A DNA stretch of 64,000 nucleotides from Aeromonas taiwanensis (GCF_000820165.1 NZ_CDDD01000056.1:62001-126000), one strand, 5' to 3'; positions 18,495-28,424 are shown, counted from the stretch's first letter. Translations and numbers: made by a program. Notes: generated by a model from the letters alone, not told the origin.

Positions 18495-19994
18495 TCAGTT
18501 GCAGATCTTGTAGTAGACCTCGTTCCAGCGCAGCTGCTCCTTGAGCGCGGGGATGCGAGTGTGCTCGTCGATCACCACGAACTCGATGCCCAGGATGTCG
18601 GCGAAGGTGCGCAGCTGCTCGATGTCCACCGCCTGGGTGAAGACGGCGTGGTGGGCCGCGCCCGCCAGGATCCAGGCTTCGGCGCTGGTCTGCAGATCAG
18701 GCAGGGGTTTCCACAGGGCGCTGGCCACCGGGAGTTTCGGCATGGCCTCTGGCAAGTCCACCACCTCCAGCTGATTGACCACCAGACGGAAGCGGTTGCC
18801 CATGTCGATGAGGCTGGCGTTGACCGCCTTGCCGGCTGGCGCCGCAAACAGCAGGCGGGCCGGATCGGCCTTCTTGCCAATCCCCAGGTGCTGGGCGTCC
18901 AGCACGGGTTTGCCGGCGGCAATGGAGGGGCAGACCTCCAGCATGTGGGCCCCCAGCACCAGGTTGTTGCCCGTCTCCAGGTGGTAGGTGTAGTCCTCCA
19001 TGAAGGAGGTGCCCCCCGGCAGGCCAGCCCCCATCACCTTGAGGGTGCGCAGCAGGGCCGCCGTCTTCCAGTCCCCTTCCGCCCCGAAGCCGAAGCCTTG
19101 CTGCATCAGGCGCTGACAGGCGAGACCCGGCAGCTGGTGCAGGCCATAGAGATCCTCGAAGGTGGTGGTGAAGGCGCCGAAGCCGCCGTCGGTGAGGAAC
19201 TTCTTCATCCCCAACTCCTGGCGCGCCGCCTCATACAGGGAGTCACGCAGCGGGCCTCCCGCCTGCACCGCCTCGGTCAGGGTGTAGGTCTCTTCGTATT
19301 CGGCCAGCAGCGCCTCGATGTCGCTGTCGGGCACGGCGGCGATCACCTTCACCAGATCCCCCACCGGGTGGTAGTTCACCTGATAGCCGAACTGGATCTG
19401 GGCCTCAATCTTGTCGCCCTCGGTGACCGCCACGTTGCGCATGTTGTCGCCAAAGCGGGCGATCTTGAGGTGGCGGCTGTCGTGGATGGCGGCGGCGACC
19501 CGCATCCAGTTGCCTATCTTCTGCCTGGCCTCTTCCTCTTGCCAGTGGCCCACCACCACGGTGCGGGGCAGGCGCAGACGGGCCCCCATGAAGCCGAACT
19601 CGCGCCCGCCGTGGGCGGTCTGGTTCAGGTTCATGAAGTCCATGTCGATCTCGCTCCAGGGGAGATCTCGGTTGAACTGGGTGTGGAACTGCAGCAGGGG
19701 CTTTTGCAGCTGGCTGAGGGCCGGGATCCACATCTTGGCGGGGGAGAAGGTGTGCATCCACACCATGAGCCCGACGCAGCGCTCGTCGTGGTTCGCATCC
19801 CGGGCTACCGCGCTGATTTCATCCAGGGTGGTGCCGGTGGGTTTGAGCACTATCTTGAGGGGCAGGCCCGCCCCCTCGTTGAGCTGGCTGGTGATGGTGT
19901 GGGCGTGATCGGCCACCTGCTTCAATGTGGTGGCGCCATACAGGTGCTGGCTGCCGACCAGGAACCACACTTCCAGCTGTTTCATCAATTCCAT
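18495..19994 (-). CDS. araA: L-arabinose isomerase
   Basis: Converts L-arabinose to L-ribulose in the cytoplasm with Mn. The 499 residues align throughout with E. coli AraA (500). FVIGSQHLYG-type opening (here [10 protein letters not shown]), [10 protein letters not shown] near residue 82, [12 protein letters not shown] near 103 and [13 protein letters not shown] near 280 are present. The catalytic Glu residues lie in that last region and in [12 protein letters not shown] near 331. The minus-strand ATG at 19994 is preceded by GAGAGGA seven bases away. It is the last gene of the araB-araD-araA operon, 15 bases after araD. Confidence 0.96.
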   Translation of the reverse strand: MELMKQLEVWFLVGSQHLYGATTLKQVADHAHTITSQLNEGAGLPLKIVLKPTGTTLDEISAVARDANHDERCVGLMVWMHTFSPAKMWIPALSQLQKPLLQFHTQFNRDLPWSEIDMDFMNLNQTAHGGREFGFMGARLRLPRTVVVGHWQEEEARQKIGNWMRVAAAIHDSRHLKIARFGDNMRNVAVTEGDKIEAQIQFGYQVNYHPVGDLVKVIAAVPDSDIEALLAEYEETYTLTEAVQAGGPLRDSLYEAARQELGMKKFLTDGGFGAFTTTFEDLYGLHQLPGLACQRLMQQGFGFGAEGDWKTAALLRTLKVMGAGLPGGTSFMEDYTYHLETGNNLVLGAHMLEVCPSIAAGKPVLDAQHLGIGKKADPARLLFAAPAGKAVNASLIDMGNRFRLVVNQLEVVDLPEAMPKLPVASALWKPLPDLQTSAEAWILAGAAHHAVFTQAVDIEQLRTFADILGIEFVVIDEHTRIPALKEQLRWNEVYYKICN

Positions 19995-20009
19995 CTTGGT
20001 GTCCTCTCG

Positions 20010-20708
20010 TTAGGCTTTTGTCTGGCCGTAATAGGCGTGTTTGCCATGCTTGCGCTGGTAGTGCTTCTCCAGCAGGTAATCGGGCAGGGGGCGGGCTGCC
20101 GGGTTGATCTGGCCGGTGAGCCAGGCCATGCGGGCCACCTCTTCCAGCACCACGGCGTTGTGCACCGCGTCTTCGGGGTCCTTGCCCCAGCTGAAGGGGC
20201 CGTGGCTGGCCAGCAGCACCCCCGGCATGGTGAGGATGGGGGTCTGTCTGAGCGTCTCGACGATGAGGTGGCCGGTCAGCCCCTCGTAGTCCTCCTCCAC
20301 CTCTCCCGGGGTGAGCAGGCGGGAGCAGGGGATCTCGCCGTGGAAGTAGTCGGCCTGGGTGGTGCCGAAAATGGGGATGGGGCGTCCGGCCTGGGCCCAG
20401 GCGGTGGCGTGGGTGGAGTGGGTGTGCACCACGCCGCCAAGCTCGGGGTAGGTGCGATAGAGCACCAGGTGGGTGGCGGTGTCGGAGGAGGGGCGCAGGG
20501 CCCCCTCCACCTGCTTGCCGGCGAGATCCAGCACCACCATGTCCTCGACTCGCATCCGCTCGTAGCTGACGCCGCTCGGTTTTATTACCACCAGGTTGCG
20601 CTCTCGGTCGATGCCGCTCACGTTGCCCCAGGTGAAGGTCACCAGGTCGTGGCGCGGCAGATCCAGGTTCGCGGCCAGCACCTGCTCCTTGAGGGTGTCG
20701 ATATTCAT
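20010..20708 (-). CDS. araD: L-ribulose-5-phosphate 4-epimerase
   Basis: Epimerises L-ribulose-5-phosphate to D-xylulose-5-phosphate by a retro-aldol step with a zinc-bound intermediate. It has 232 residues, like E. coli AraD. Zinc ligands are in [14 protein letters not shown] (near residues 93-106) and the later [10 protein letters not shown] (near 170); TWGNVSG (near 26) and KPSGVSY (near 43) bind the phosphate. The ATG at 20708 overlaps the araB stop by 4 bases, fixing the start. A longer open frame in the same phase runs back to 22022 but is antisense-free shadow inside araB. Confidence 0.95.
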   Translation of the reverse strand: MNIDTLKEQVLAANLDLPRHDLVTFTWGNVSGIDRERNLVVIKPSGVSYERMRVEDMVVLDLAGKQVEGALRPSSDTATHLVLYRTYPELGGVVHTHSTHATAWAQAGRPIPIFGTTQADYFHGEIPCSRLLTPGEVEEDYEGLTGHLIVETLRQTPILTMPGVLLASHGPFSWGKDPEDAVHNAVVLEEVARMAWLTGQINPAARPLPDYLLEKHYQRKHGKHAYYGQTKA

Positions 20709-22381
20709 GCCAGTGTCCCCCGGTTGTAGAGCGGTTCGGCGGCGGCGCCCCAGGCGAGGTAGCGCTGGTAGAGGTGTTCGTATTCGGCGACCCGCACCGG
20801 ATCCGGCTGGTGGGTGCGCTCCACGGCGCTCGCCATCTGCTGCTGCGCCTGCGCCACATCGGCGTAGAGCCCGGCCGCCACGGCGGCGAAGATGGCCGCC
20901 CCCAGGGCACAGCACTGATCCGAGGCCACCACCTGGATGGGTCTGTTCATGACGTCGGCGCAGGTCTGCATCACGGTCGCCGACTTGCGGGCGATGCCGC
21001 CAAGGGCGATCACCTGCTCCACCGGCACCTGCTGGCTCGTCATGCACTCCATGATGCTGCGGGCGCCGAAGGCGGTGGACGCCACCAGGGCGCCGAAGAG
21101 GTCGGGGGCATCGGTGCCGAGGTTGATCCCGGTGAGGGTGCCCTGCAGGCGCTGGTTGGCATAGGGGGTGCGACGGCCATTGAACCAGTCGAGCACCACC
21201 GGCAGGTGGGCGAGATCCCGCTGCTGCTCCCAGGCGGCGGCCAGGCTCGGCAACAGCGCCTGTTTGTGGGCCTCGATGGCGGTGCGAAGCTCCGGATACT
21301 GGGCGGCGAGCTGGTCCAGGGGCCAGCCGAGCTGGCGCTGATACCAGGCGTAGATGTCGCCGAAGGCCGATTGTCCCGCCTCCAGTCCCACCATGCCCGG
21401 CACCACGCTGCCATCCACCTGGCCGCAGATCCCCTTGATCGCCCGCTCCCCGATGCTGGCCTCGTCGGCCATGAGGATGTCGCAGGTGGAGGTGCCTATC
21501 ACCTTCACCAGGGCGTGCTTGCCGGCCCCGGCCCCTACCGCTCCCATGTGACAGTCGAAGGCGCCGCCGGCGATCACCACCTCGCAGGAGAGGTGCAGGC
21601 GCTCGGCCCACTCCGGCGTCAGGGTGCCGACCGGCAGATCGGCGGTCCAGCTGTCGGTGAAGAGGGGGAAGTCGAGATCCTCCGTCAGCAGGGGATCCAG
21701 GGCATTGAGGAAGTCGGCCGGGGGCAGGCCGCCCCAGCTCGGGTGCCAGAGAGACTTGTGGCCGGCGGCGCAGCGCCCGCGCTTGAGGCTGGCCGGGGCC
21801 TGGGTGCCGCTCAGGATGGCGGGGACCCAGTCGCACAGCTCGACCCAGTTGCAGGCGGCGGCGCGTACCGCAGCATCGCTGCGGGAGACGTGGAGGATCT
21901 TGGCCCAGAACCACTCGGAGGAGTAGATGCCGCCGATGTAGCGGCTGTAGTCGGGGAACTGGCCGCTGTGGCACAGGGCCGTGATGGCCTCCGCCTCCTC
22001 GATGGCGGTGTGATCCTTCCACAGCACGAACATGGCGTTGGGGTTGTCGGCGAACTCCGGACGCAGGGCCAGCACCCGGCCCTCCTCATCGATGGGGGCG
22101 GGGGTGGAGCCCGTGCTGTCCACCCCGATGCCGCGCACGGCGGCGCGCTGGTCCGGGGTGAGCTGGCTCACCACTGCCACCACCGCCTGCTCCATGGATT
22201 CCAGGTAGTCGAGGGGGTGGTGGCGGAACTGGTTGTTGACCGGCTGGCAGTAGAGACCTGCCTGCCAGCGGGGGTAATAGACGACGTGGGTCGCCAGCTC
22301 GGCGCCATCCTGGCAGCGCACGGCGAGTGCCCTGACCGAGTCGCTGCCGAAATCGAGTCCGATGACGATGTGCTCAGACAT
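20705..22381 (-). CDS. araB: L-ribulokinase
   Basis: Phosphorylates L-ribulose at O5 with ATP. The 558 residues show the FGGY kinase fold: [15 protein letters not shown] at the N-terminus, [11 protein letters not shown] near residue 93, and the hinge [11 protein letters not shown] near 398. [12 protein letters not shown] follows, then the ATP-site [15 protein letters not shown] near 470. It is the first gene of araBDA, and its promoter region is shared divergently with araF. An AraC I1/I2-like pair lies 66-103 bases upstream. The gene order araB-araD-araA differs from the araBAD order of E. coli. Confidence 0.96.
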   Translation of the reverse strand: MSEHIVIGLDFGSDSVRALAVRCQDGAELATHVVYYPRWQAGLYCQPVNNQFRHHPLDYLESMEQAVVAVVSQLTPDQRAAVRGIGVDSTGSTPAPIDEEGRVLALRPEFADNPNAMFVLWKDHTAIEEAEAITALCHSGQFPDYSRYIGGIYSSEWFWAKILHVSRSDAAVRAAACNWVELCDWVPAILSGTQAPASLKRGRCAAGHKSLWHPSWGGLPPADFLNALDPLLTEDLDFPLFTDSWTADLPVGTLTPEWAERLHLSCEVVIAGGAFDCHMGAVGAGAGKHALVKVIGTSTCDILMADEASIGERAIKGICGQVDGSVVPGMVGLEAGQSAFGDIYAWYQRQLGWPLDQLAAQYPELRTAIEAHKQALLPSLAAAWEQQRDLAHLPVVLDWFNGRRTPYANQRLQGTLTGINLGTDAPDLFGALVASTAFGARSIMECMTSQQVPVEQVIALGGIARKSATVMQTCADVMNRPIQVVASDQCCALGAAIFAAVAAGLYADVAQAQQQMASAVERTHQPDPVRVAEYEHLYQRYLAWGAAAEPLYNRGTLA

Positions 22382-22740
22382 AAGTGCTCCTGACCATCAA
22401 TGGGGGTAACTGGGGAGGAACCATAGGAGATGGGCGGGCGGGGCGGTTAGCCATCGGCTGCTGTAAATATGGATTTAAACGCTGTCAGCAAGAGAGGGTG
22501 ACGACCATCGAAAATTCAATATGTGACGAAATTGCTAATTCCATGGACGAAATGGCTGCAATTTCATGGCGTGATCCTGCTCTCCATTTTTGATGGTGAA
22601 AACGATTACAACTTTGTTCGCTTACATAGCAACAACAATAACGTCCTGTTTAAGCATGTTTTTATAGGCTGCGAGTTGACTGGCTCAATGAGTGGCACTG
22701 CGTGGATACATGGATTGATAGAACCGTTGGAGACATTCGC
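22382..22740. promoter_or_regulatory. araB-araF divergent control region
   Basis: This 359-base spacer holds the promoters of araBDA (leftward) and araFGH (rightward). It contains the AraC I1/I2-like pair listed separately and a CRP-like half site TGTGA at 22522-22526. Two GC-T boxes 21 bases apart (TTGC at 22532 and TGGC at 22553) could be a weaker AraC pair facing araF. The araB side carries a possible -10 TATGGT on the minus strand near 22422. The rest is AT-rich and has no ORF I would defend. Confidence 0.6.
22447..22484 (-). promoter_or_regulatory. AraC I1/I2-like direct half-sites upstream of araB
   Basis: Read on the minus strand, CAGCGTTTAAATCCATA (22484-22468) matches the E. coli I1 half-site TAGCATTTTTATCCATA at 13 of 17 positions. 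After 4 bases comes CAGCAGCCGATGGCTAA (22463-22447), which shares AGC and several other positions with I2. The two begin exactly 21 bases apart in the same orientation, the spacing AraC needs to activate araBAD. The pair ends 66 bases before the araB start. Confidence 0.7.
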
Positions 22741-23724
22741 ATGAACAAAATCGTTAAAGGCATGATCGCGATGGGCGTCGCCCTTGGTATGGCAAATTCT
22801 GCTTTCGCCGCCGAGACGCTGAAGCTGGGCTACCTGGTCAAGCAGCCGGAAGAGCCCTGGTTCCAGACCGAGTGGAACTTCGCCGACAAGGCGGGCAAGG
22901 ATCTCGGCTTCGAGGTGATCAAGATAGCCGTGCCCGATGGGGAGAAGACCCTCAACGCCATCGACAGCCTGGCGGCCAACGGGGCCAAGGGCTTCGTCAT
23001 CTGTACCCCGGATCCCAAGCTGGGTGCGGCCATCATGGCCAAGGCCAGGAGCATGGATCTGAAGGTCATCACGGTGGATGACCAGTTCGTCAATGCCAAG
23101 GGCCAGCCCATGGAGCAGGTGCCCCTGGTGATGATGGCCGCCACCAAGATTGGCGAGCGTCAGGGTCAGGAGCTCTACAAGGAGATGCAGAAGCGCCAGT
23201 GGGATCCGAAGAGCAGCGCCGTGCTCGCCATCACCGCTGACGAGCTGGATACCGCCCGTCGCCGGGTTGAAGGCTCCCTCGGTGCCCTGAAGGCCGCCGG
23301 CTTCCCCGAAGGCCAGATCCATCGCGCCCCCACCAAGAGCAACGACATTCCGGGGGCCCTGGATGCCGCCAACTCCATGCTGGTACAGCACCCCGAGGTC
23401 AAGAACTGGCTCATCGTCGGCATGAATGACAACACAGTGCTGGGCGGCGTGCGCGCCACCGAAGGGCAGGGCTTCAAGCCGGAGAACGTCATCGGCATCG
23501 GCATCAACGGGGTGGATGCGGTGAACGAGCTCTCCAAGTCCAGCGCCACCGGCTTCCTCGGCTCCCTGCTGCCAAGCCCGGACGTGCACGGCTACAAGAG
23601 CATCCAGATGCTTCATGACTGGGTCGTCAACGACGCCGAGCCCGCCAAATTCACCGAGGTGACCGACGTGGTGCTCATCACCCGCGACAACTTCAAGGCC
23701 GAGCTGCAGAAGAAAGGGTTGTAA
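22741..23724 (+). CDS. araF: L-arabinose-binding periplasmic protein
   Basis: Solute-binding component of the high-affinity arabinose ABC importer. The 327-residue precursor has a signal peptide (MNKIVKGMIAMGVALGMANS, cleavage after AFA near residue 23) and a mature start AETLKLGYLVKQPEEPWFQTEW. The ligand-contacting Lys, Glu and Trp there match AraF. Later segments ICTPDPKLG, VALVLIT-type strands and GMNDNTVLGGVRA (near 225) are family-like. GGAG at 22729-22732 supports the ATG at 22741. It heads araFGH, divergent from araBDA. Confidence 0.95.
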   Translation: MNKIVKGMIAMGVALGMANSAFAAETLKLGYLVKQPEEPWFQTEWNFADKAGKDLGFEVIKIAVPDGEKTLNAIDSLAANGAKGFVICTPDPKLGAAIMAKARSMDLKVITVDDQFVNAKGQPMEQVPLVMMAATKIGERQGQELYKEMQKRQWDPKSSAVLAITADELDTARRRVEGSLGALKAAGFPEGQIHRAPTKSNDIPGALDAANSMLVQHPEVKNWLIVGMNDNTVLGGVRATEGQGFKPENVIGIGINGVDAVNELSKSSATGFLGSLLPSPDVHGYKSIQMLHDWVVNDAEPAKFTEVTDVVLITRDNFKAELQKKGL

Positions 23725-23790
23725 TCGCCCACCCCTGGTACCCATGCCGGCATGGCGCCCCGCGTCATGTCGGCTGACTGGAGTCATTCC

Positions 23791-25287
23791 ATGAATCACG
23801 TTCCATATCTGGAGTTTTGCGGCATCAGCAAGGAGTTTCCCGGCGTCAAGGCGCTGCAGAACGTCTCCTTCTCCTGCCAGCGGGGCACGGTGCACGCCCT
23901 GATGGGGGAAAACGGTGCCGGCAAGTCCACCCTGCTCAAGATCCTGAGCGGTTTTCAGGCACCGACCCGCGGGGTGGTGAAGCTGGCCGGCCAGGAGAAG
24001 GTGTTCCAGAACACGGTCGACGCCCTGGAGAGCGGGATCGCCATCATCTATCAGGAGCTGCACCTGGTGCCCGAGATGACGGTGGCCGAGAACATCTACC
24101 TCGGCCAGCTGCCGACCCGACGCGGCGTCATCGATCGGGAGAAGCTTTACCAGGATGCGGCGAAGCAGCTTGCGCGCCTGGGGATGGACGTCTCCCCCGA
24201 GACGCCGCTCAAGTACCTGTCGCTGGGCCAGTGGCAGATGGTGGAGATCGCCAAGGCCCTGACCCGGGATGCCAGCGTCATCGCCTTCGACGAGCCGACC
24301 AGCAGCCTGTCGTCGCGCGAGATTGAACAGTTGTTTCGGGTCATCCGCCAGCTGCGGGACGAGGGCAAGGTCATCCTCTACGTCTCTCACCGCATGGACG
24401 AGATCTTCGCCCTGTGCGACGCCATCACGGTGTTCAAGGATGGCCAGTTTGTGCGCACCTTCGCCTCCATGGCCGAGGTGGACCGGGATCTGCTGGTCAA
24501 GACCATGGTGGGGCGCGAGCTCACCGACATCTATGGCTACAGCCCCAGAGCACATGGGGAGGTGGGCCTTAGGGTGAAGAACCTGATGGGACCCGGCCTC
24601 AAGGCGCCGGTGTCGCTTGAGGTCAAGCGCGGGGAGATCCTCGGCATCTTCGGCCTGGTGGGGGCCGGGCGCAGCGAGCTGATGAAGCTCATCTTCGGCG
24701 CCGAGACGCCCCGCGGCGGCGAGATCTCGGTGTTTGGCAAGGAGGTGGTCGTTCGCAACCCCATCGACGCCATTCGCAGCGGCATCATGCTCTGCACCGA
24801 AGACAGGAAGGCCCTCGGCATCATCCCCATCCACTCGGTGCAGGAGAACATCAACATCAGCGCCCGCCGCCATCAGGCGTGGGGGGGCTTCTGGATCAAC
24901 CAGAAGTGGGAGGACGAGAACGCGCGGCTGCGGATCCGCGACATGAGGGTCAAGACCCCGTCCCCCCATCAGGCCATCATGAACCTCTCCGGCGGCAACC
25001 AGCAGAAGGCCATTCTGGGGCGCTGGCTGTCGGAGGACATGAAGGTCATCCTGCTCGACGAGCCGACCCGCGGCATCGACGTCGGGGCGAAAAACGAGAT
25101 TTACAACGTGATTTACGATCTGGCCAGGGTCGGCATCGCCGTGGTGGTGGTCTCCAGCGAGTTGCCGGAGGTGCTGGGCATCGCGGATCGGATCATGGTC
25201 ATGCGGGAGGGGGAGATCGCGGGCGAGCTTTCCCACGACGACGCCAACGAGGTCAAGGCGCTCAATCTGGCCATGCCGGCCCGTTGA
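23791..25287 (+). CDS. araG: L-arabinose ABC transporter ATP-binding protein
   Basis: A duplicated ABC ATPase of 498 residues that powers arabinose import. The first domain has Walker [10 protein letters not shown] (near residue 41), signature [12 protein letters not shown] (near 145) and Walker [12 protein letters not shown]. The second has the degenerate Walker [10 protein letters not shown] (near 289), signature [11 protein letters not shown] (near 396) and Walker [13 protein letters not shown]. The start at 23791 (MNHVPYLEF) follows GGAG; upstream in-frame ATGs at 23752 and 23767 are less likely. It lies 66 bases after araF and 49 before araH. Confidence 0.95.
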   Translation: MNHVPYLEFCGISKEFPGVKALQNVSFSCQRGTVHALMGENGAGKSTLLKILSGFQAPTRGVVKLAGQEKVFQNTVDALESGIAIIYQELHLVPEMTVAENIYLGQLPTRRGVIDREKLYQDAAKQLARLGMDVSPETPLKYLSLGQWQMVEIAKALTRDASVIAFDEPTSSLSSREIEQLFRVIRQLRDEGKVILYVSHRMDEIFALCDAITVFKDGQFVRTFASMAEVDRDLLVKTMVGRELTDIYGYSPRAHGEVGLRVKNLMGPGLKAPVSLEVKRGEILGIFGLVGAGRSELMKLIFGAETPRGGEISVFGKEVVVRNPIDAIRSGIMLCTEDRKALGIIPIHSVQENINISARRHQAWGGFWINQKWEDENARLRIRDMRVKTPSPHQAIMNLSGGNQQKAILGRWLSEDMKVILLDEPTRGIDVGAKNEIYNVIYDLARVGIAVVVVSSELPEVLGIADRIMVMREGEIAGELSHDDANEVKALNLAMPAR

Positions 25288-25336
25288 CCCCTCTGACCGC
25301 AACGAGATAGCACCCGGAATTTTCAGGAGAAATACC

Positions 25337-26335
25337 ATGACAACAACGACTTCTGCCGGCCAGGTCGGCACCGCGGCAGCCAGCGGCTCCCGGCTGCAGC
25401 TGGCCCGCATCTGGGATCAGTACGGCATGCTGGTGATCTTCGCCATCCTGTTCCTGCTGGCCTGCGTGCTGGTCCCCAACTTTGCCAGCCTTATCAACAT
25501 GCGAGGGCTCGGGCTCGCCGTCTCCATGTCGGGCATGGTGGCCTGCGGCATGCTGTTCTGCCTCGCCTCCGGCGAGTTCGACATGTCTGTCGGCTCCGTG
25601 GTGGCCTGCTCCGGCGTCGCCTGCGCGGTGGGCATCAACGCCACCGAGAGCATCACCCTCGGCATCCTGGCCGGCCTCTTCGTGGGGGTCTTCTTTGGTC
25701 TCATCAACGGCATCGTGGTGGCCAAGTTCAAGATCAACGCCCTCATCACCACCCTGGCCACCATGCAGATGGCGCGCGGGGTGGGCTACATCATCTCCGA
25801 CGGCAAGGCGGTGGGCATCGTCGAGGAGGGCTTCTTCGAGCTCGGCAACTCCGCCCTGCTCGGCATCCCGACGCCCATCTGGCTGACCGCCGTCTGCTTC
25901 GTACTCTTCGGCTTGCTGCTCAACAAGACCACCTTCGGCCGCAATACCCTGGCCATGGGGGGCAACGAGGAGGCGGCACGCCTTGCCGGGGTCAACGTGG
26001 TACGCACCAAGATCATCATCTTCACCATGACCGGGCTGATTGCCTCCATCGCGGGCATCATACTCGCGTCGCGCATGACCTCGGGCCAGCCCATGACCTC
26101 CATCGGCTTCGAGCTGGTGGTGATTTCGGCCTGCGTGCTGGGTGGCGTCTCCATGAAGGGGGGCATCGGCAAGATCTCCTACATCATCGCCGGGGTGCTG
26201 ATTTTGGGGCTGATGGAAAACGCCATGAACCTGCTCAATATCTCCCCGTTTGCCCAGTACGTGGTGCGCGGTCTCATCCTGCTCGCCGCCGTGCTGTTCG
26301 ACCGCTACAAGCAGGTGCGCAAGGCCCGTCTCTGA
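25337..26335 (+). CDS. araH: L-arabinose ABC transporter permease
   Basis: A 332-residue inner-membrane permease of the BPD_transp_2 (ribose/galactose/arabinose) family with eight to ten hydrophobic spans. The cytoplasmic loop GGNEEAARLAGVNVVRTKI (near residue 210), which couples to the ATPase, and the C-terminal GGVSMKGGIGKISYIIAGVLILG are diagnostic. CAGGAG lies upstream of the ATG at 25337. It completes araFGH. A strong stem without a T tract follows, then araC. Confidence 0.95.
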   Translation: MTTTTSAGQVGTAAASGSRLQLARIWDQYGMLVIFAILFLLACVLVPNFASLINMRGLGLAVSMSGMVACGMLFCLASGEFDMSVGSVVACSGVACAVGINATESITLGILAGLFVGVFFGLINGIVVAKFKINALITTLATMQMARGVGYIISDGKAVGIVEEGFFELGNSALLGIPTPIWLTAVCFVLFGLLLNKTTFGRNTLAMGGNEEAARLAGVNVVRTKIIIFTMTGLIASIAGIILASRMTSGQPMTSIGFELVVISACVLGGVSMKGGIGKISYIIAGVLILGLMENAMNLLNISPFAQYVVRGLILLAAVLFDRYKQVRKARL

Positions 26336-26352
26336 GTGGTTTTTCTCCTCCT

Positions 26353-26381
26353 CACCAGGCCGGATGTGCGCCGGCCTGGTG
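26353..26381. repeat. Inverted repeat between araH and araC
   Basis: CACCAGGCCGG (26353-26363) pairs perfectly with CCGGCCTGGTG (26371-26381) around a 7-nt loop. No T tract follows, so it may protect the araFGH mRNA end or weakly attenuate read-through into araC. Confidence 0.6.
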
Positions 26382-26468
26382 CTCCCCTCGGGCAAGCTGT
26401 GAGCCAGTTCAACAATTTCACAACAGGCTGCGTGCGAACTTAGGGGGTTCCTACCCCGGATCTCTACA

Positions 26469-27380
26469 ATGGCCCATGTCGACTTTTTTACCGAAACCCT
26501 GTTTTCCGCCATGTCCTCGATGCAAAAAGAGAAGCCGAAACAACTCAATCCCCTGCTGCCCGGTTACGCGTTCGATGTCTTTCTGGTGTCGGGCATGACC
26601 CCCATCGAGCAGGGGAGTGCGCTCGATTTCACCATCGACAGGCCCCACGGCATGAAGGGGTTCATCGTCAATCTGACCATCAGGGGCAAGGGGCAGATCT
26701 TCCAGGGAGAGCATGCCTTCACCGTGGAGCCTGGCGACCTGCTGCTGTTCCCGCCCGCCGCCGTGCACCATTACGGCCGGGCGCCGGATGCCCGGGAGTG
26801 GTATCACCGCTGGGTCTATTTCCGGCCGCGGGCCTATTGGGCGGACTGGCTCAAGTGGCCCCAGGTGACGGAGCGGGTGGGGCGCTTGCAACTGCCAGAC
26901 AGCCAGCTGCTCGCCGAGTTCGATGCCCTCTTCCTCGACATCGAGGAGACCCACAAGCAGCTGAGGCCCATGTCGGAGCAGCTGGCCATGAACCTGCTTG
27001 AGCGGCTGCTCATTCGCTGCTACGAGGCCTCCTCCCAGGACGCTTATCCCGCCATCGATCACCGGGTTCACGAGGCGTGCCAGATCCTGAGCGAGTCGCT
27101 CTCGGCCGAGATCTCCGTGGAGGCCCTGGCGGAGCAGGTGTTTTTGTCCCCCTCGCGCCTCGCGCACCTGTTTCGCGAGCAGGTGGGGGTGAGCATAGTG
27201 CGCTGGCGCGAGGATCAGCGCATCATGCGGGCCAAGCTGCTGTTGCAGACCACGCCGCTGTCGGTGGCCACCATAGGCCAGCAGGTGGGTTATGACGATC
27301 AGCTCTACTTCTCCCGGGTGTTCCGAAAGCGGGTCGGGGTCAGCCCCACCGAATATCGCAAGTGCGCCACCCCGCTGTGA
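26469..27380 (+). CDS. araC: Arabinose operon regulator AraC
   Basis: A 303-residue AraC/XylS regulator aligning over its length with E. coli Ara[20 protein letters not shown] lies near residue 31 and [15 protein letters not shown] near 66. The cupin arabinose pocket runs through [17 protein letters not shown] (near 95), followed by [14 protein letters not shown]. The C-terminal double helix-turn-helix contains [16 protein letters not shown] and [18 protein letters not shown]. The N-terminus is longer than in E. coli; the ATGs at 26511 and 26520 are also possible and no ribosome site decides. The gene follows araFGH in the same direction, unlike E. coli where araC is divergent from araB. Confidence 0.95.
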   Translation: MAHVDFFTETLFSAMSSMQKEKPKQLNPLLPGYAFDVFLVSGMTPIEQGSALDFTIDRPHGMKGFIVNLTIRGKGQIFQGEHAFTVEPGDLLLFPPAAVHHYGRAPDAREWYHRWVYFRPRAYWADWLKWPQVTERVGRLQLPDSQLLAEFDALFLDIEETHKQLRPMSEQLAMNLLERLLIRCYEASSQDAYPAIDHRVHEACQILSESLSAEISVEALAEQVFLSPSRLAHLFREQVGVSIVRWREDQRIMRAKLLLQTTPLSVATIGQQVGYDDQLYFSRVFRKRVGVSPTEYRKCATPL

Positions 27381-27393
27381 GGCGGCCATTCAG

Positions 27394-27428
27394 ACAACAA
27401 AGCCCTCGTGATGAGGGCTTTGTTGTTT
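27394..27428. terminator. Bidirectional terminator between araC and rpmJ2
   Basis: ACAACAAAGCCCTC (27394-27407) pairs with GAGGGCTTTGTTGT (27413-27426) around a 5-nt loop. It serves the converging araC and rpmE2-rpmJ2 transcripts. Confidence 0.85.
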
Positions 27429-27446
27429 CGGGACAGAGGGAGGCTA

Positions 27447-27572
27447 TCAGCCCTGACGGGCCTTGAACCTGGGGTTGCTCTTGCAGATGACGAACAGCTT
27501 GCCGCGCCGGCGCACGACCTGGCAGTCCGGGTGACGTGACTTGGCGGATTTCAGGGAGGCGAGAACCTTCAT
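27447..27572 (-). CDS. rpmJ: Ribosomal protein L36, zinc-free (C-) paralogue
   Basis: A 41-residue alternative L36 of the YkgO type, beginning [18 protein letters not shown] and ending [12 protein letters not shown]. The zinc-binding C+ form has Cys-x2-Cys, Cys and His ligands; here the leading Cys pair is missing and only two cysteines remain, so it should not need zinc. It overlaps rpmE2 by 4 bases (ATGA) and forms an operon with it. Such paralogues replace the zinc-containing L36 under zinc limitation and so free zinc. Its expression should follow the Zur-like operator before rpmE2. Confidence 0.93.
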   Translation of the reverse strand: MKVLASLKSAKSRHPDCQVVRRRGKLFVICKSNPRFKARQG

Positions 27573-27838
27573 TTTTGCTCTTTTCCTTTGCCGAAGAATT
27601 GACCGAATCGCTGGCCGAAGCGGGCGACTTGTCCCTCTTTGCCGACCTGCTTCTGCTTGCCGGTGTAGAAGGGGTGAGAAGCGCTGGAGACATCCAGCGT
27701 CACATAGGGGTAGGTGTTGCCATCTTCCCACTCCTTGGTGCGGTCGGTGGCCAGCGTGGAGCCGATCAGAAAGTAGGTGTTGCTGGCAAGATCGTGGAAC
27801 AGAACTTTGCGGTATTCAGGGTGAATATGGGGACGCAT
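27569..27838 (-). CDS. rpmE2: Ribosomal protein L31 type B, zinc-free paralogue
   Basis: An 89-residue YkgM-type L31 with [16 protein letters not shown] start, [12 protein letters not shown] near residue 55 and a basic C-terminus. It has no cysteine at all, unlike the zinc-binding L31, so it is the C- form. The start at 27838 is the family start; the frame upstream is Ile/Leu-rich AT sequence. A perfect palindrome of Zur type ends 14 bases before the ATG, so zinc repression is expected. rpmJ2 follows with a 4-base overlap. Confidence 0.94.
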   Translation of the reverse strand: MRPHIHPEYRKVLFHDLASNTYFLIGSTLATDRTKEWEDGNTYPYVTLDVSSASHPFYTGKQKQVGKEGQVARFGQRFGQFFGKGKEQK

Positions 27839-27851
27839 GATGACCTTGTTT

Positions 27852-27869
27852 GTTATGTTGTAACATAAC
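27852..27869 (-). promoter_or_regulatory. Zur-type operator palindrome before rpmE2-rpmJ2
   Basis: GTTATGTTGTAACATAAC has perfect 8-bp arms (GTTATGTT and AACATAAC) around GT. It has the ATGTTRTAACAT core of gammaproteobacterial Zur boxes. It lies 13 bases upstream of the rpmE2 start codon, where binding would block transcription. The target genes are the classic zinc-free L31/L36 pair. Confidence 0.82.
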
Positions 27870-28033
27870 CAAATGATGCAATGGATGAGAATCAATATCA
27901 ACTGTTTTTCTCGCCTGACCGTGCGAAGAGGCAGAGAGCACCGGATCATCAAGAAGGTGGGATGGTACAAGTCGGGAGGGGCTGCGATGTTGCGGCAGAC
28001 AAAGCGCGGATCCGTCTTTACTTTTTAATTTTA

Positions 28034-28049
28034 CTGTATAAAAATACAG
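28034..28049 (+). promoter_or_regulatory. LexA (SOS) box before the dinI-like gene
   Basis: CTGT-ATAAAAAT-ACAG is an exact match to the CTGT-N8-ACAG LexA consensus, extended to a TACTGT...ACAGTA palindrome. It lies 23 bases before the start codon of a DinI-family gene, itself an SOS gene in E. coli. Confidence 0.92.
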
Positions 28050-28072
28050 TAAATATCACGGAGAAGTACCCT

Positions 28073-28327
28073 ATGCGCCTGGAAATCATCATCGACAGAA
28101 AACATCAGATCCCCACCTCGACCATGGAGGCGCTGCGCCAGGAGTTGCTCAAGCAACTGGGGGAGCGTTTCCCCGATCTGCATGTGCGGGTGGCGCCGGG
28201 CAGTGCCATGGCCCTGACGGTCAGCCGCGCCAGCAAGGAGGACAAGGATCTGGCCGAAGCCATGGTGCAGGAGGTGTGGGAGAACGCCGACAGCTGGATG
28301 CCGGAGGCCGAAACCGAGGAAGCCTGA
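28073..28327 (+). CDS. dinI: DinI-family SOS protein
   Basis: An 84-residue acidic protein of the DinI family: N-terminal MRLEIIIDRK strand, a central FPDLHVRVAPGSAMALTVSRASKEDKD region and the C-terminal VQEVWENADSWM helix. In E. coli the matching stretch (ETWESADDW) contacts RecA and tunes SOS induction by stabilising or competing with RecA filaments. GGAG at 28060-28063 precedes the ATG. The perfect LexA box upstream supports SOS control. Whether it is DinI itself or another member of the family is not decided. Confidence 0.88.
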   Translation: MRLEIIIDRKHQIPTSTMEALRQELLKQLGERFPDLHVRVAPGSAMALTVSRASKEDKDLAEAMVQEVWENADSWMPEAETEEA

Positions 28328-28424
28328 TCGGTGCTCACCCCATGAGTGACCACCTCGGCCCCGGGTTTCGCACCAGCGAGCAGGGTGGAAAGAAAGGGGA
28401 GAGAGTGGAAGAGTGGAAAAATGA

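Noticed and set aside
20010-22022. 670-residue minus-strand frame ending at the araD stop
   Set aside because: Only the last 232 residues are AraD; the upstream part is out of frame with araB and is not a fusion.
18561-22393. Long plus-strand frames opposite araA, araD and araB
   Set aside because: They mirror the third-position GC bias of the ara genes and match no family.
22606-25410. 934-residue open frame on the minus strand over araFGH
   Set aside because: It is antisense to well-supported araF and araG, has low-complexity His/Gly/Asp-rich translation and no ribosome site. It is a GC-rich shadow.
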